From Ceratothoa steindachneri (taxonomy: Eukaryota > Arthropoda > Malacostraca > Isopoda > Cymothoidae): a stretch of 64,000 bases of DNA. The notes beneath the pieces were generated by a model, which was given only the letters and a program-made list of their open reading frames with translations, did no database searches and was not told where the DNA came from. This document shows positions 51,062 to 63,265 of the stretch, piece after piece; within the stretch, counting starts at the first letter, position 1, and each line of letters begins with the position of its first letter. The stretch lies in the NCBI GenBank assembly GCA_963969495.1, contig OZ018329.1, forward strand, positions 146,814,502 through 146,878,501. Direction: 5' to 3'. The translations under genes were made by a program, and so were the position numbers.

Positions 51062-52691
51062 GAACATTAAAGCACTCAGCTGCAGAAAATGCTAACCTCC
51101 TCAACGACTACTTCGCTTCAGTGTTTACTGAAGATTGTGGTCCCATCCCCCAGCAAACGGATTTCTACTCGGGCGAAAAGCTGCGGGATATGGACCCCAC
51201 CGAAGGAGAAATAGAAAAGAAGATCACTGACCTAATGACGAATAAGTCACCTGTCCCGGATGGGTTTTCACCTAAAGTGTTAAAAGAAGTGCGCGATCAA
51301 GTGTCACGACACCTGAGCGTAATCTTCAACATGTCAATCCGGAACGAAAGCGTTCCTAGAGACTGGCGTGAAGTGGAGGTGACTCCTATATTCAAGAAAG
51401 GAAACCGTAGCCAACCGTCGAACTACCGACCTATCAGTCTGACTTTGATAGTCGGTAAACTCATGGAAAGCATCATAGTGGAGAAAATGACGTCGCATTT
51501 AGAGTTTAACTTGCTACTGAGGATTTCCCAGCACGGCTTCCGAAGGCAACGGTCATGCCTGACGAACCCTGTAGAATTCTTCCACTTCGTCTTCAGTGAG
51601 CACGATCGGGACAAGGCGGTGAATGTGGTGTACTTAGACTTTCAGAAAGCCTTTGATAATTTACCACTCCGCCGCCTTCTCCGGAAAGTGCGAGCGCTGG
51701 GAATAGACGGAAAAGTAGATGGCTAGATAGAGAACTGGCTAAGTGGCAGACGGCAAAGGGTGGTGGTGAATGGACGGGCTTCTGAGTGGGTGCCCGTTAC
51801 TAGTGGGGTGCCTCAAGGTTCTGTCCTGGGACCACTACTATTTATCATCTACGTCAACGATATGGATGGTGACATGGTTGCCAAGATTTCTAAATTTGCC
51901 GACGATACCAAGCTTGGTATGAACGTTGCAAAGGATGCAAATACTTCCCGCCTGCAGGAAGATCTTCGGAAGATTGGGGAGTGGTCGGACACGTGGAAAA
52001 TGCCTTTCAACGTAGGGAAATGCAAAGTAATGCATATCGGCAACCGAAACCCCAAATATCAGTACATCCTTAAGGGCACTGCTATTGAATCCACCGACAC
52101 TGAGAAGGACTTGGGTGTAACTATCACTAGCGACCTCAAGTTCTCAAAACAGTGCATCGAGGCAAAGAAGAAAGCCCAAAGGATGATAGGCTACATAAAG
52201 CGCCAGTTTGGATACCTAAACAAGGAGATAGTACTTTGTCTGTACAACTCCCTCGTTCGGCCGCACCTGGAGTATGCCGTACAATTTTGGAGTCCTTCGT
52301 TTCGAAAGGATATCGCAAGGTTGGAACGCGTACAAGCCAGGGCAACCAAGCTGATTCCCTCTATCCGACATACAAGTTATGAGGATAGACTAAGGGAATT
52401 AGATCTGTTCTCGCTGGAAACCCGTAGACTGCGTGGTCAGCTCATCTAAGTTTCCTAAAATACTTCGAGGGTTCGACAATGTTGAATACTGGGATATTTT
52501 CACACTGAGTGAGAACAGAACGCGCAATCACGGCTTTAAACTTGAACTGAAGCGTTACAACCGCTATCTGTTGCTAATTTTTTTCACTTACAGTATCTGC
52601 GGTAAGTGGAACGCACTTCTAGTGGAAGTTCTCAACAGTGAATCTGTTGACCAGTTCAAGTCTCTCTCTCTCTTTTTGAGGAATGAGGAGG
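51062..52691 (+). repeat. Macrosatellite monomer 3
   Basis: 1,630 bp, regular. Frames 50938-51726 and 51760-52449 are separated by the shared TAG. It carries an ATTGAATCCACCGACACTGA variant near 52084, also seen in monomer 8. Confidence 0.93.
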
Positions 52692-55127
52692 GAACATTAA
52701 AGCACTCAGCTGCAGAAAATGCTAACCTCCTCAACGACTACTTCGCTTCAGTGTTTACTGAAGATTGTGGTCCCATCCACCAGCAAACGGATTTCTACTC
52801 GGGCGAAAAGCTGGAGGATATGGACCTCACCGAAGGAGAAATAGAAAAGAAGATCACTGACCTAATGACGAATAAGTCACCTGTCCCGGATGGGTTTCCA
52901 CCTGAAGTGTTAAAAGAAGTGCGCGATCAAGTGTCACGACACCTGAGCTAAGAATAAAGCTAATAGAATATTGGGATTCATTAAGAGGAGTGTAAGCAAT
53001 AAGAGTGCTGAAGTCATTCTAAAACTGTATCTGGCGCTAGTTAGGCCTCATCTAGACTATGCAGTACAATTTTGGTCACCATATTATAGGAAGGATATTG
53101 ATTTGCTTGAGTCTGTGCAGAGAAGGATGACAAAGATGATTGGTGGGCTAAGGAACTTACCTTATGGAGAAAAGCTCAGAAAACTAAATCTACATACATT
53201 GGAAAGGAGAAGAGTCAGAGGGGAATTGATTGAAGTCTACAAATAGGTAAAAGGATATAATAAAGGGGATCTGGGTAAGGTTCTTATACTTAGTGAACAT
53301 GACAGGACACGAAGCAATGGGTTTAAGCTTGATAAGTATAGGTTTAGGAAGGAGATTGAGAGGAATTGGTTTACAAATCGTGTGGTAAATGAATGGAATA
53401 GGCTCACTAGACATGTGATAGAAGCCTCCTCTCTGGGTAGTTTTAAGAATAGATTAGATAAATATATGGATGAAGCTGCTAGATGGGACTGACTTTTTTT
53501 TATGTACATATGTATATATTTTTCAAAGGAGTGGGGAGATTATATTTTGCGGTTGCATGAATGGACATAATCCTCTGGATGCATTTTATGTATATTGTAG
53601 ATTAGATCTGACGAACTCCTGTGAGGGGTGACAATATTGATGACTTTTCTCTGGTAAGAAATCTTTTGTGTGTTGAATGGTACAGGAGCTGCCAAGTGTA
53701 GGCCATGAATGGTCTTTTGCAGTCTCCTTCTTTTCTAATGTTCTTATGTTCTTATGTAATCTTCAACATGTCAATCCGGAACGAAAGCGTTCCTAGAGAC
53801 TGGCGTGAAGTGGAGGTGACTCCTATATTCAAGAAAGGAAACCGTAGCCAACCGTCGAACTACCGACCTATCAGTCTGACTTTGATAGTCGGTAAACTCA
53901 TGGAAAGCATCATAGTGGAGAAAATGACGTCGCATTTAGAGTTAAACTTGCTACTGAGGATTTCCCAGCACGGCTTCCGAAGGCAACGGTCATGCCTGAC
54001 GAACCCTGTAGAATTCTTCCACTTCGTCTTCAGTGAGCACGATCGAGACAGGGCGGTGAATGTGGTGTATTTAGACTTTCAGAAAGCCTTTGAAAAAGTA
54101 CCACACCGCCGCCTTCTCCGGAAAGTGCGAGCGCTGGGAATAGACGGAAAAGTAGATGGCTAGATAGAGAACTGGCTAAGTGGCAGACGGCAAAGGGTGG
54201 TGGTGAATGGACGGGCTTCTGAGTGGGTGCCCGTTACTAGTGGGGTGCCTCAAGGTTCTGTCCTGGGACCACTACTATTTATCATCTACGTCAACGATAT
54301 GGATGGTGACATGGTTGCCAAGATTTCTAAATTTGCCGACGATACCAAGCTTGGTATGAACGTTGCGAAGGATGCAAATACTGCCCGCCTGCAGGAAGAT
54401 CTTCGGAAGATTGGGGAGTGGTCGGACACGTGGAAAATGCCTTTCAACGTGGGGAAATGCAATGTAATGCATATTGGCCACCGAAACCCCAAATATCAGT
54501 ACATCCTTAAGGGCACTGCTCTTGATTCGAGTGAACCTGAGAAGGACTTGGGTGTAACTATCACTAGCGACCTCCAGTTCTCGAAACAGTGCATCGAAGC
54601 AGAGAAGAAAGCCCAGAGGATGATAGGCTACATAAAGCGCCAGTTTGGATACCTTAACAAGGAGATAGTACTTTGTCTGTACAACTCCCTCGTTCGGCCG
54701 CACCTGGAGTATGCCGTACAATTTTGGAGTCCTTCGTTTCGAAAGGATATCGCAAGGTTGGAACGCGTACAAGCCAGGGCAACCAAGCTGATTCCCTCTA
54801 TCCGACATACAAGTTATGAGGATAGACTAAGGGAATTAGATCTGTTCTCGCTGGAAACCCGTAAACTGCGTGGTCAGCTCATCTAAGTTTCCAAAATACT
54901 TCGAGGGTTCGACAATGTTGAATACTGGGATATTTTCTCACTGAGTGAGAACAGAACGCGCAATCACGGCTTCAAACTTGAACTGAAGCGTTACAACCGC
55001 TATCTGTTGCTAAATTTTTTCACTTACAGTATCTGCGGTAAGTGGAACGCACTTCTAGTGAAAGTTCTCAACAGTGCATCTGTTAACCAGTTCAAGTCTC
55101 TCTCTCTTTTTTTTAGGAATGAGGAGG
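52692..55127 (+). repeat. Macrosatellite monomer 4 with LINE insertion
   Basis: 2,436 bp, that is one monomer plus 806 bp of foreign LINE inserted after CACCTGAGC. The RT part 54197-54886 is otherwise intact, with the CTTGATTCGAGTGAACCTGA variant shared with monomer 6 and the source LINE. Confidence 0.92.
52951..53756 (+). mobile_element. 5'-truncated CR1-clade LINE inserted in the array
   Basis: An 806-bp copy of another CR1-like family. Its RT C-terminus (52971-53246: GFIKRSVSNKSAEVILKLYL, LVRPHLDYAVQFWSP) is followed after a stop by FTNRVVNEWNRL. A 3' UTR follows, ending in (TTCTTATG)n. CR1-like elements end in short tandem octamers (family knowledge). Confidence 0.92.
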
Positions 55128-56755
55128 GAACATTAAAGCACTCAGCTGCAGAAAATGCTAACCTCCTCAACGACTACTTCGCTTCAGTGTTTACTGAAGA
55201 TTGTGGTCCCATCCCCCAGCAAACGGATTTCTACTCGGGCGAAAAGCTGGAGGATATGGACCTCACCGAAGGAGAAATAGAAAAGAAGATCACTGACCTA
55301 ATGACGAATAAGTCGCCTGTCCCGGATGGGTTTTCACCTAAGGTGTTAAAAGAAGTGCGCGATCAAGTGTCACGACACCTGAGCGTAATCTTCAACATGT
55401 CAATCCGGAACGAAAGCGTTCCTAGAGACTGGTGTGAAGTGGAGGTGACTCCTATATTTAAGAAAGGAAACCGTAGCCAACCGTCGAACTACCGACCTAT
55501 CAGTCTGACGTTGATAGACGGTAAACTCATGGAAAGCATCATAGTGGAGAAAATGATGTCGCATTTAGAGTTAAACTTGCTACTGAGGATTTCCCAGCAC
55601 GGCTTCCGAAGGCAACGGTCATGCCTGACGAACCCTGTAGAATTCTTCCACTTCGTCTTCAGTGAGCACGATCGGGACAAGGCGGTGAATGTGGTGTACT
55701 TAGACTTTCAGAAAGCCTTTGATAAAGTACCACACCGCCGCCTTCTCCGGAAAGTGCGAGCGCTGGGAATAGACGGAAAAGTAGATGGCTAGATAGAGAA
55801 CTGGCTAAGTGGCAGACGGCAAAGGGTGGTGGTGAATGGACGGGCTTCTGAGTGGGTGCCCGTTACTAGTGGGGTGCCTCAAGGTTCTGTCCTGGGACCA
55901 CTACTATTTATCATCTACGTCAACGATATGGATGGTGACATGGTTGCCAAGATTTCTAAATTTGCCGACGATACCAAGCTTGGTATGAACGTTGCGAAGG
56001 ATGCAAATACTGCCCGCCTGCAGGAAGATCTTCGGAAGATTGGGGAGTGGTCGGACACGTGGAAAATGCCTTTCAACGTGGGGAAATGCAAAGTAATGCA
56101 TATCGGCCACCGAAACCCCAAATATCAGTACATCCTTAAGGGCACTGCTCTTGATTCGAGTGACACTGAGAAGGACTTGGGTGTAACTATCACTAGTGAC
56201 CTCAAGTTCTCAAAACAGTGCATCGAGGCAGAGAAGAAAGCCCAAAGGATGATAGGCTACATAAAGCGCCAGTTTGGATACCTTAACAAGAAGATAGTAC
56301 TTTGTCTGTACAACTCCCTCGTTCGGCCGCACCTGGAGTATGCCGTACAATTTTGGAGTCCTTCGTTTCGAAAGGATATCGCAAGGTTGGAACGCGTAAA
56401 AACCAGGGCAACCAAGCTGATTCCCTCTATCCGACATACAAGTTATGAGGATTAACTAAGCGAATTAGATCTGTTCTCGCTGGAAACCCGTAGACTGCGT
56501 GGTCAGCTCATCTAAGTTTCCAAAATACTTCGATGGTTAGATAATGTTGAATACTGGGATATTTTCACACTGAGTGAGAACAGAACGCGCAATCACGGCT
56601 TCAAACTTGAACTGAAGCGTTACAACCGCTATCTGTTGCTAACTTTTTCACTTACAGTATCTGCGGTAAGTGGAACGCACTTCTAGTGGAAGTTCTCAAC
56701 AGTAAATCTGTTGACCAGTTCAAGTCTCTCTCTCTTTTTTTGAGGAATAAGGAGG
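55128..56755 (+). repeat. Macrosatellite monomer 5
   Basis: 1,628 bp. Frames 55007-55792 and 55826-56455. It has TTGATAGACGGTAAACTC and ATGATGTCG variants in the RT, shared with monomer 7, and GAGGATTAACTA shared with monomer 2. Confidence 0.92.
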
Positions 56756-58383
56756 GAACATTAAAGCACTCAGCTGCAGAAAATGCTAACCTCCTCAACG
56801 ACTACTTCGCTTCAGTGTTTACTAAAGATTGTGGTCCCATCCCCCAGCAAACAGATTTCTACTCGGGGGAAAAGCTGGAGGATATGGACCTCACCGAAGG
56901 AGAAATAGAAAAGAAGATTACTGACCTAATGACGAATAAGTCACCTGTCCCGGATGGGTTTCCACCTAAAGTGTTAAAAGAAGTGCGCGATCAAGTGTCA
57001 CGACACCTGAGCGTAATCTTCAACATGTCAATCCGGAACGAAAGCGTTCCTAGAGACTGGCGTGAAGTGGAGGTGACTCCTATATTCAAGAAAGGAAACC
57101 GTAGCCAACCGTCGAACTACCGACCTATCAGTCTGACTTTGATAGTCGGTAAACTCATGGAAAGCATCATAGTGGAGAAAATGACGTCGCATTTAGAGTT
57201 AAACTTGCTAATGAGGATTTCCCAGCACGGCTTCCGAAGGCAACGGTCATGCCTGACGAACCCTGTAGAATTCTTCCACTTCGTCTTCAGTGAGCACGAT
57301 CGGGACAATGCGGTGAATGTGGTGTACTTAGACTTTCAGAAAGCCTTTGATAAAGTACCACACCGCCGCCTTCTCCGGAAAGTGCGAGCGCTGGAATAGA
57401 CGGAAAAGTAGATGGCTAGATAGAGAACTGGCTAAGTGGCAGACGGCAAAAGGTGGTGGTGAATGGACGGGCTTCTGAGTGGGTGCCCGTTACTAGTGGG
57501 GTGCCTCAAGGTCCTGTCCTGGGACCACTACTATTTATCATCTACGTCAACGATATGGATGGTGACATGGTTGCCAAGATTTCTAAGTTTGCTGACGATA
57601 CCAAGCTTGGTATGAACGTTGCGAAGGATGCAAATACTGCCCGCCTGCAGGAAGATCTTCGGAAGATTGGGGAGTGGTCGGACACGTGGAAAATGCCTTT
57701 CAACGTGATGAAATGCAAAGTAATGCATATTGGCCACCGAAACCCCAAATATCAGTACATCCTTAAGGGCACTGCTCTTGATTCGAGTGAACCTGAGAAG
57801 GACTTGGGTGTAACTATCACTAGCGACCTCCAGTTCTCGAAACAGTGCATCGAAGCAGAGAAGAAAGCCCAGAGGATGATAGGCTACATAAAGCGCCAGT
57901 TTGGATACCTTAACAAGGAGATAGTACTTTGTCTGTACAACTCCCTCGTTCGGCCGCACCTGGAGTATGCCGTACAATTTTGGAGTCCTTCGTTTCGAAA
58001 GGATATCGCAAGGTTGGAACGCGTACAAGCCAGGGCAACCAAGCTGATTCCCTCTATCCGACATACAAGTTATGAGGATAGACTAAGGGAATTAGATCTG
58101 TTCTCGCTGGAAACCCGTAAACTGCGTGGTCAGCTCATCTAAGTTTCCAAAATACTTCGAGGGTTCGACAATGTTGAATACTGGGATATTTTCTCACTGA
58201 GTGAGAACAGAACGCGCAATCACGGCTTTAAACTTGAACTGAAGCGTTACAACCGCTATCTGTTGCTAAATTTTTTCACTTACAGTATCTGCGGGGAGTG
58301 GAACGCACTTCTAGTGGAAGTTCTCAACAGTGCATCTGTTGACCAGTTCAAGTCTCTCTCTCTTTTTTTTAGGAATGAGGAGG
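56756..58383 (+). repeat. Macrosatellite monomer 6
   Basis: 1,628 bp. A one-base deletion at GCGCTGGAATAG (about 57391) ends the first frame (56686-57399); the same deletion occurs in monomers 8, 9 and 10. The second frame 57453-58142 is intact. Confidence 0.92.
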
Positions 58384-60012
58384 GAACATTAAAGCACTCA
58401 GCTGCAGAAAATGCTAACCTACTCAACGACTACTTCGCTTCAGTGTTTACTGAAGATTGTGGTCCCATCCCCCAGCAAACGGATTTCTACTCGGGCGAAA
58501 AGCTGGAGGATATGGACCTCACCGAAGGAGAAATAGAAAAGAAGATCACTGACCTAATGACGAATAAGTCACCTGTCCCGGATGGGTTTCCACCTAAAGT
58601 GTTAAAAGAAGTGCGCGATCAAGTGTCACGTCACCTGAGCGTAATCTTCAACATTTCAATCCGGAACGAAAGCGTTCCTAGAGACTGGTGTGAAGTGGAG
58701 GTAACTCCTATATTCAAGAAAGGAAACCGTAGCCAACCGTCGAACTACCGACCTATCAGTCTGACGTTGATAGACGGTAAACTCATGGAAAGCATCATAG
58801 TGGAGAAAATGATGTCGCATTTAGAGTTAAACTTGCTACTGAGGATTTCCCAGCACGGCTTCCGAAGGCAACGGTCATGCCTGACGAACCCTGTAGAATT
58901 CTTCCACTTCGTCTTCAGTGAGCACGATCGGGACAAGGCGGTGAATGTGGTGTACTTAGACTTTCAGAAAGCCTTTGATAAAGTACCACACCGCTGCCTT
59001 CTCCGGAAAGTGCGAGCGCTGGGAATAGACGGAAAAGTAGATGGCTAGATAGAGAACTGGCTAAGTGGCAGACGGCAAAGGGTGGTGGTGAATGGACGGG
59101 CTTCTGAGTGGGTGCCCGTTACTAGTGGGGTGCCTCAAGGTTCTGTCCTGGGACCACTACTATTTATCATCTACGTCAACGATATGGATGGTGACATGGT
59201 TGCCAAGATTTCTAAATTTGCCGACGATACCAAGCTTGGTATGAACGTTGCGAAGGATGCAAATACTGCCCGCCTGCAGGAAGATCTTCGCAAGATTGGA
59301 GAGTGGTCGGACACGTGGAAAATGCCTTTCAACGTGGGGAAATGCAAAGTAATGCATATCGGCCACCGAAACCCCAAATATCAGTACATCCTTAAGGGCA
59401 CTGCTCTTGATTCGAGTGACACTGAGAAGGACTTGGGTGTAACTATCACTAGTGACCTCAAGTTCTCGAAACAGTGAATCGAGGCAGAGAAGAAAGCCCA
59501 AAGGATGATAGGCTACATAAAGCGCCAGTTTTAATATCGAAACAAGGAGATTGTACTGTGTTTGTACAACCCACTTATCCGACTGCACCTGGAGTATGCC
59601 GTACAATTTTGGAGTCCTTCGTTTCGAAAGGATATCGCAAGGTTGAAACGCGTACAAGCCAGGGCAACCAAGCTGATTCCCTCTATCCGACATACAAGTT
59701 ATGAGGATAGACTAAGGGAATTAGATCTGTTCTCGCTGGAAACCCGTAGACTGCGTGGTCAGCTCATCTAAGTTTCCAAAATACTTCGAGGGTTCGACAA
59801 TGTTGAATACTGGGATATTTTCACACTGAGTGAGAACAGAACGCGCAATCACGGCTTCAAACTTGAACTGAAGCGTTACAACCGCTATCTGTTGCTAAAT
59901 TTTTTCACTTACAGTATCTGCGGTAAGTGGAACGCACTTCTAGTGGAAGTTCTCAACAGTGAATCTGTTGACTAGTTCAAGTCTCTCTCTCTTTTTTTGA
60001 GGAATGAGGAGG
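58384..60012 (+). repeat. Macrosatellite monomer 7
   Basis: 1,629 bp. Frames 58263-59048 and 59082-59477; the latter stops early at CAGTGAATCG. From about 59520 it carries the diverged block CAGTTTTAATATCGAAACAA, also in monomers 8 and 9. Confidence 0.92.
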
Positions 60013-61639
60013 GAACATTAAAGCACTCAGCTGCAGAAAATGCTAACCTCCTCAACGACTACTTCGCTTCAGTGTTTACTGAAGATTGTGGTCCCATCCC
60101 CCAGCAAACGGATTTCTACTCGGGCGAAAAGCTGGAGGATATGGACCTCACCGAAGGAGAAATAGAAAAGAAGATCACTGACCTAATGACGAATAAGTCA
60201 CCTGTCCCGGATGGGTTTCCACCTAAAGTGTTAAAAGAAGTGCGCGATCAAGTTTCACGACACCTGAGCGTAATCCTCAACATGTCAATCCGGAACGAAA
60301 GCGTTCCTAGAGACTGGCGTGAAGTGGAGGTGACTCCTATATTCAAGAAAGGAAACCGTAGCCAACCGTCGAACTACCGACCTATCAGTCTGACTTTGAT
60401 AGTCGGTAAACTCATGGAAAGCATCATAGTGGAGAAAATGACGTCGCATTTAGAGTTAAACTTGCTACTGAGGATTTCCCAGCACGGCTTCCGAAGGCAA
60501 CGGTCATGCCTGACGAACCCTGTAGAATTCTTCCACTTCGTCTTCAGTGAGCACAATCGGGACAATGCGGTGAATGTGGTGTACTTAGACTTTCAGAAAG
60601 TCTTTGATAAAGTACCACACTGCCGCCTTCTCCGGAAAGTGCGAGCGCTGGAATAGACGGAAAAGTAGATGGCTAGATAGAGAACTGGCTAAGTGGCAGA
60701 CGGCAAAGGGTGGTGGTGAATGGACGGGCTTCTGAGTGGGTGCCCGTTACTAGTGGGGTGCCTCAAGGTTCTGTCCTGGGACCACTACTATTTATCATCT
60801 ACTTCAACGATATGGATGGTGACATGGTTGCCAAGATTTCTAAATTTGCCGACGATACCAAGCTTGGTATGAACGTTGCAAAGGATGCAAATACTGCCCG
60901 CCTGCAGGAAGATCTTCGAAAGATTGGGGAGTGGTCGGACACGTGGCAAATGCCTTTTAACGTGAACAAATCCAAAGTGATGCATATCGGCCACCGAAAC
61001 CCCCAATCTCAGTATATCCTTAAGGGCACTGCTATTGAATCCACCGACACTGAGAAGGACTTGAGTGTAACAATTACTAGTGACCTCAAGTTTTTGAAAC
61101 AGTGCATTGAGGCGGAGAAAAAGGCCCAAAGGATGCTAGGCTACATAAAGCGCCAGTTTTAATATCGAAACAAGGAGATTGTACTGTGTTTGTACAACCC
61201 ACTTATCCGACTGCACCTGGAGTATGCCGTACAATTTTGGAGTCCTTCGTTTCGAAAGGATATCGCAAGGTTGAAACGCGTACAAGCCAGGGCAACCAAG
61301 CTGATTCCCTCTATCCGACATACAAGTTATGAGGATAGACTAAGGGAATTAGATCTGTTCTCGCTGGAAACCCGTAGACTGCGTGGTCAGCTCATCTAAG
61401 TTTCCAAAATACTTCGAGGGTTCGACAATGTTGAATACTGGGATATTTTCACACTGAGTGAGAACAGAACGCGCAATCACGGCTTCAAACTTGAACTGAA
61501 GCGTTACAACCGCTATCTGTTGCTAAATTTTTTCACTTACAGTATCTGCGGTAAGTGGAACGCACTTCTAGTGGAAGTTCTCAACAGTGAATCTGTTGAC
61601 CAGTTCAGGTCTCTCTCTCCTTTTTGAGGAATGAGGAGG
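60013..61639 (+). repeat. Macrosatellite monomer 8
   Basis: 1,627 bp. It has both the GCGCTGGAATAG deletion and the CAGTTTTAATATCG block, plus CCCCAATCTCAG and AACGTGAACAAATCC variants near 60960. Confidence 0.92.
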
Positions 61640-63265
61640 GAACATTAAAGCACTCAGCTGCAGAAAATGCTAGCCTCCTCAACGACTACTTCGCTTCAGT
61701 GTTTACTGAAGATTGTGGTCCCATCCCCCAGCAAACGGATTTCTACTCGGGCGAAAAGCTGGAGGATATGGACCTCACCGAAGGAGAAATAGAAAAAAAG
61801 ATCACTGACCTAATGACGAATAAGTCACCTGTCCTGGATGGGTTTCCACCTAAAGTGTTAAAAGAAGTGCGCGATCAAGTTTCACGACACCTGAGCGTAA
61901 TCCTCAACATGTCAATCCGGAACGAAAGCGTTCCTAGAGACTGGCGTGAAGTGGAGGTGACTCCTATATTCAAGAAAGGAAACCGTAGCCAACCGTCGAA
62001 CTACCGACCTATCAGTCTGACTTTGATAGTCGGTAAACTTATGGAAAGCATCATAGTGGAGAAAATGACGTCGCATTTAGAGTTAAACTTGCTACTGAGG
62101 ATTTCCCAGCACGGCTTCCGAAGGCAACGGTCATGCCTGACGAACCCTGTAGAATTCTTCCACTTCGTCTTCAGTGAGCACAATCGGGACAATGCGGTGA
62201 ATGTGGTGTACTTAGACTTTCAGAAAGTCTTTGATAAAGTACCACACCGCCGCCTTCTCGGAAAGTGCGAGCGCTGGAATAGACGGAAAAGTAGATGGCT
62301 AGATAGAGAACTGGCTAAGTGGCAGACGGCAAAGGGTGGTGGTGAATGGACGGGCTTCTGAGTGGGTGCCCGTTACTAGTGGGGTGCCTCAAGGTTCTGT
62401 ACTGGGACCACTACTATTTATCATCTACGTCAACGATATGGATGGTGACATGGTTGCCAAGATTTCTAAATTTGCCGACGATACCAAGCTTGGTATGAAC
62501 GTTGCAAAGGATGCAAATACTGCCCGCCTGCAGGAAGATCTTCGGAAGATTGGGGAGTGGTCGGACACGTGGAAAATGCCTTTTAACGTGGGGAAATGCA
62601 AAGTAATGCATATCGGCCACCGAAACCCCAAATATCAGTACATCCTTAAGGGCACTGCTCTTGATTCGAGTGACTCTGAGAAGGACTTGGGTGTAACTAT
62701 CACTAGTGACCTTAAGTTCTCGAAACAGTGCATCGAGGCAGAGAAGAAAGCCCAAAGGATGATAGGCTACATAAAGCGCCAGTTTTAATATCGAAACAAG
62801 GAGATTGTACTGTGTTTGTACAACCCACTTATCCGACTGCACCTGGAGTATGCCGTACAATTTTGGAGTCCTTCGTTTCGAAAGGATATCGCAAGGTTGA
62901 AACGCGTACAAGCCAGGGCAACCAAGCTGATTCCCTCTATCCGACATACAAGTTATGAGGATAGACTAAGGGAATTAGATCTGTTCTCGCTGGAAACCCG
63001 TAGACTGCGTGGTCAGCTCATCTAAGTTTCCAAAATACTTCGAGGGTTCGACAATGTTGAATACTGGGATATTTTCACACTGAGTGAGAACAGAACGCGC
63101 AATCACGGCTTCAAACTTGAACTGAAGCGTTACAACCGCTATCTGTTGCTAAATTTTTTCACTTACAGTATCTGCGGGGAGTGGAACGCACTTCTAGTGG
63201 AAGTTCTCAACAGTGAATCTGTTGACCAGTTCAGGTCTCTCTCTCCTTTTTGAGGAATGAGGAGG
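61640..63265 (+). repeat. Macrosatellite monomer 9
   Basis: 1,626 bp. It has the shared deletion and a second one-base loss (CTTCTCGGAAAG, about 62260), so the first frame 61624-62361 runs on in another frame. It is very similar to monomers 8 and 10. Confidence 0.92.
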
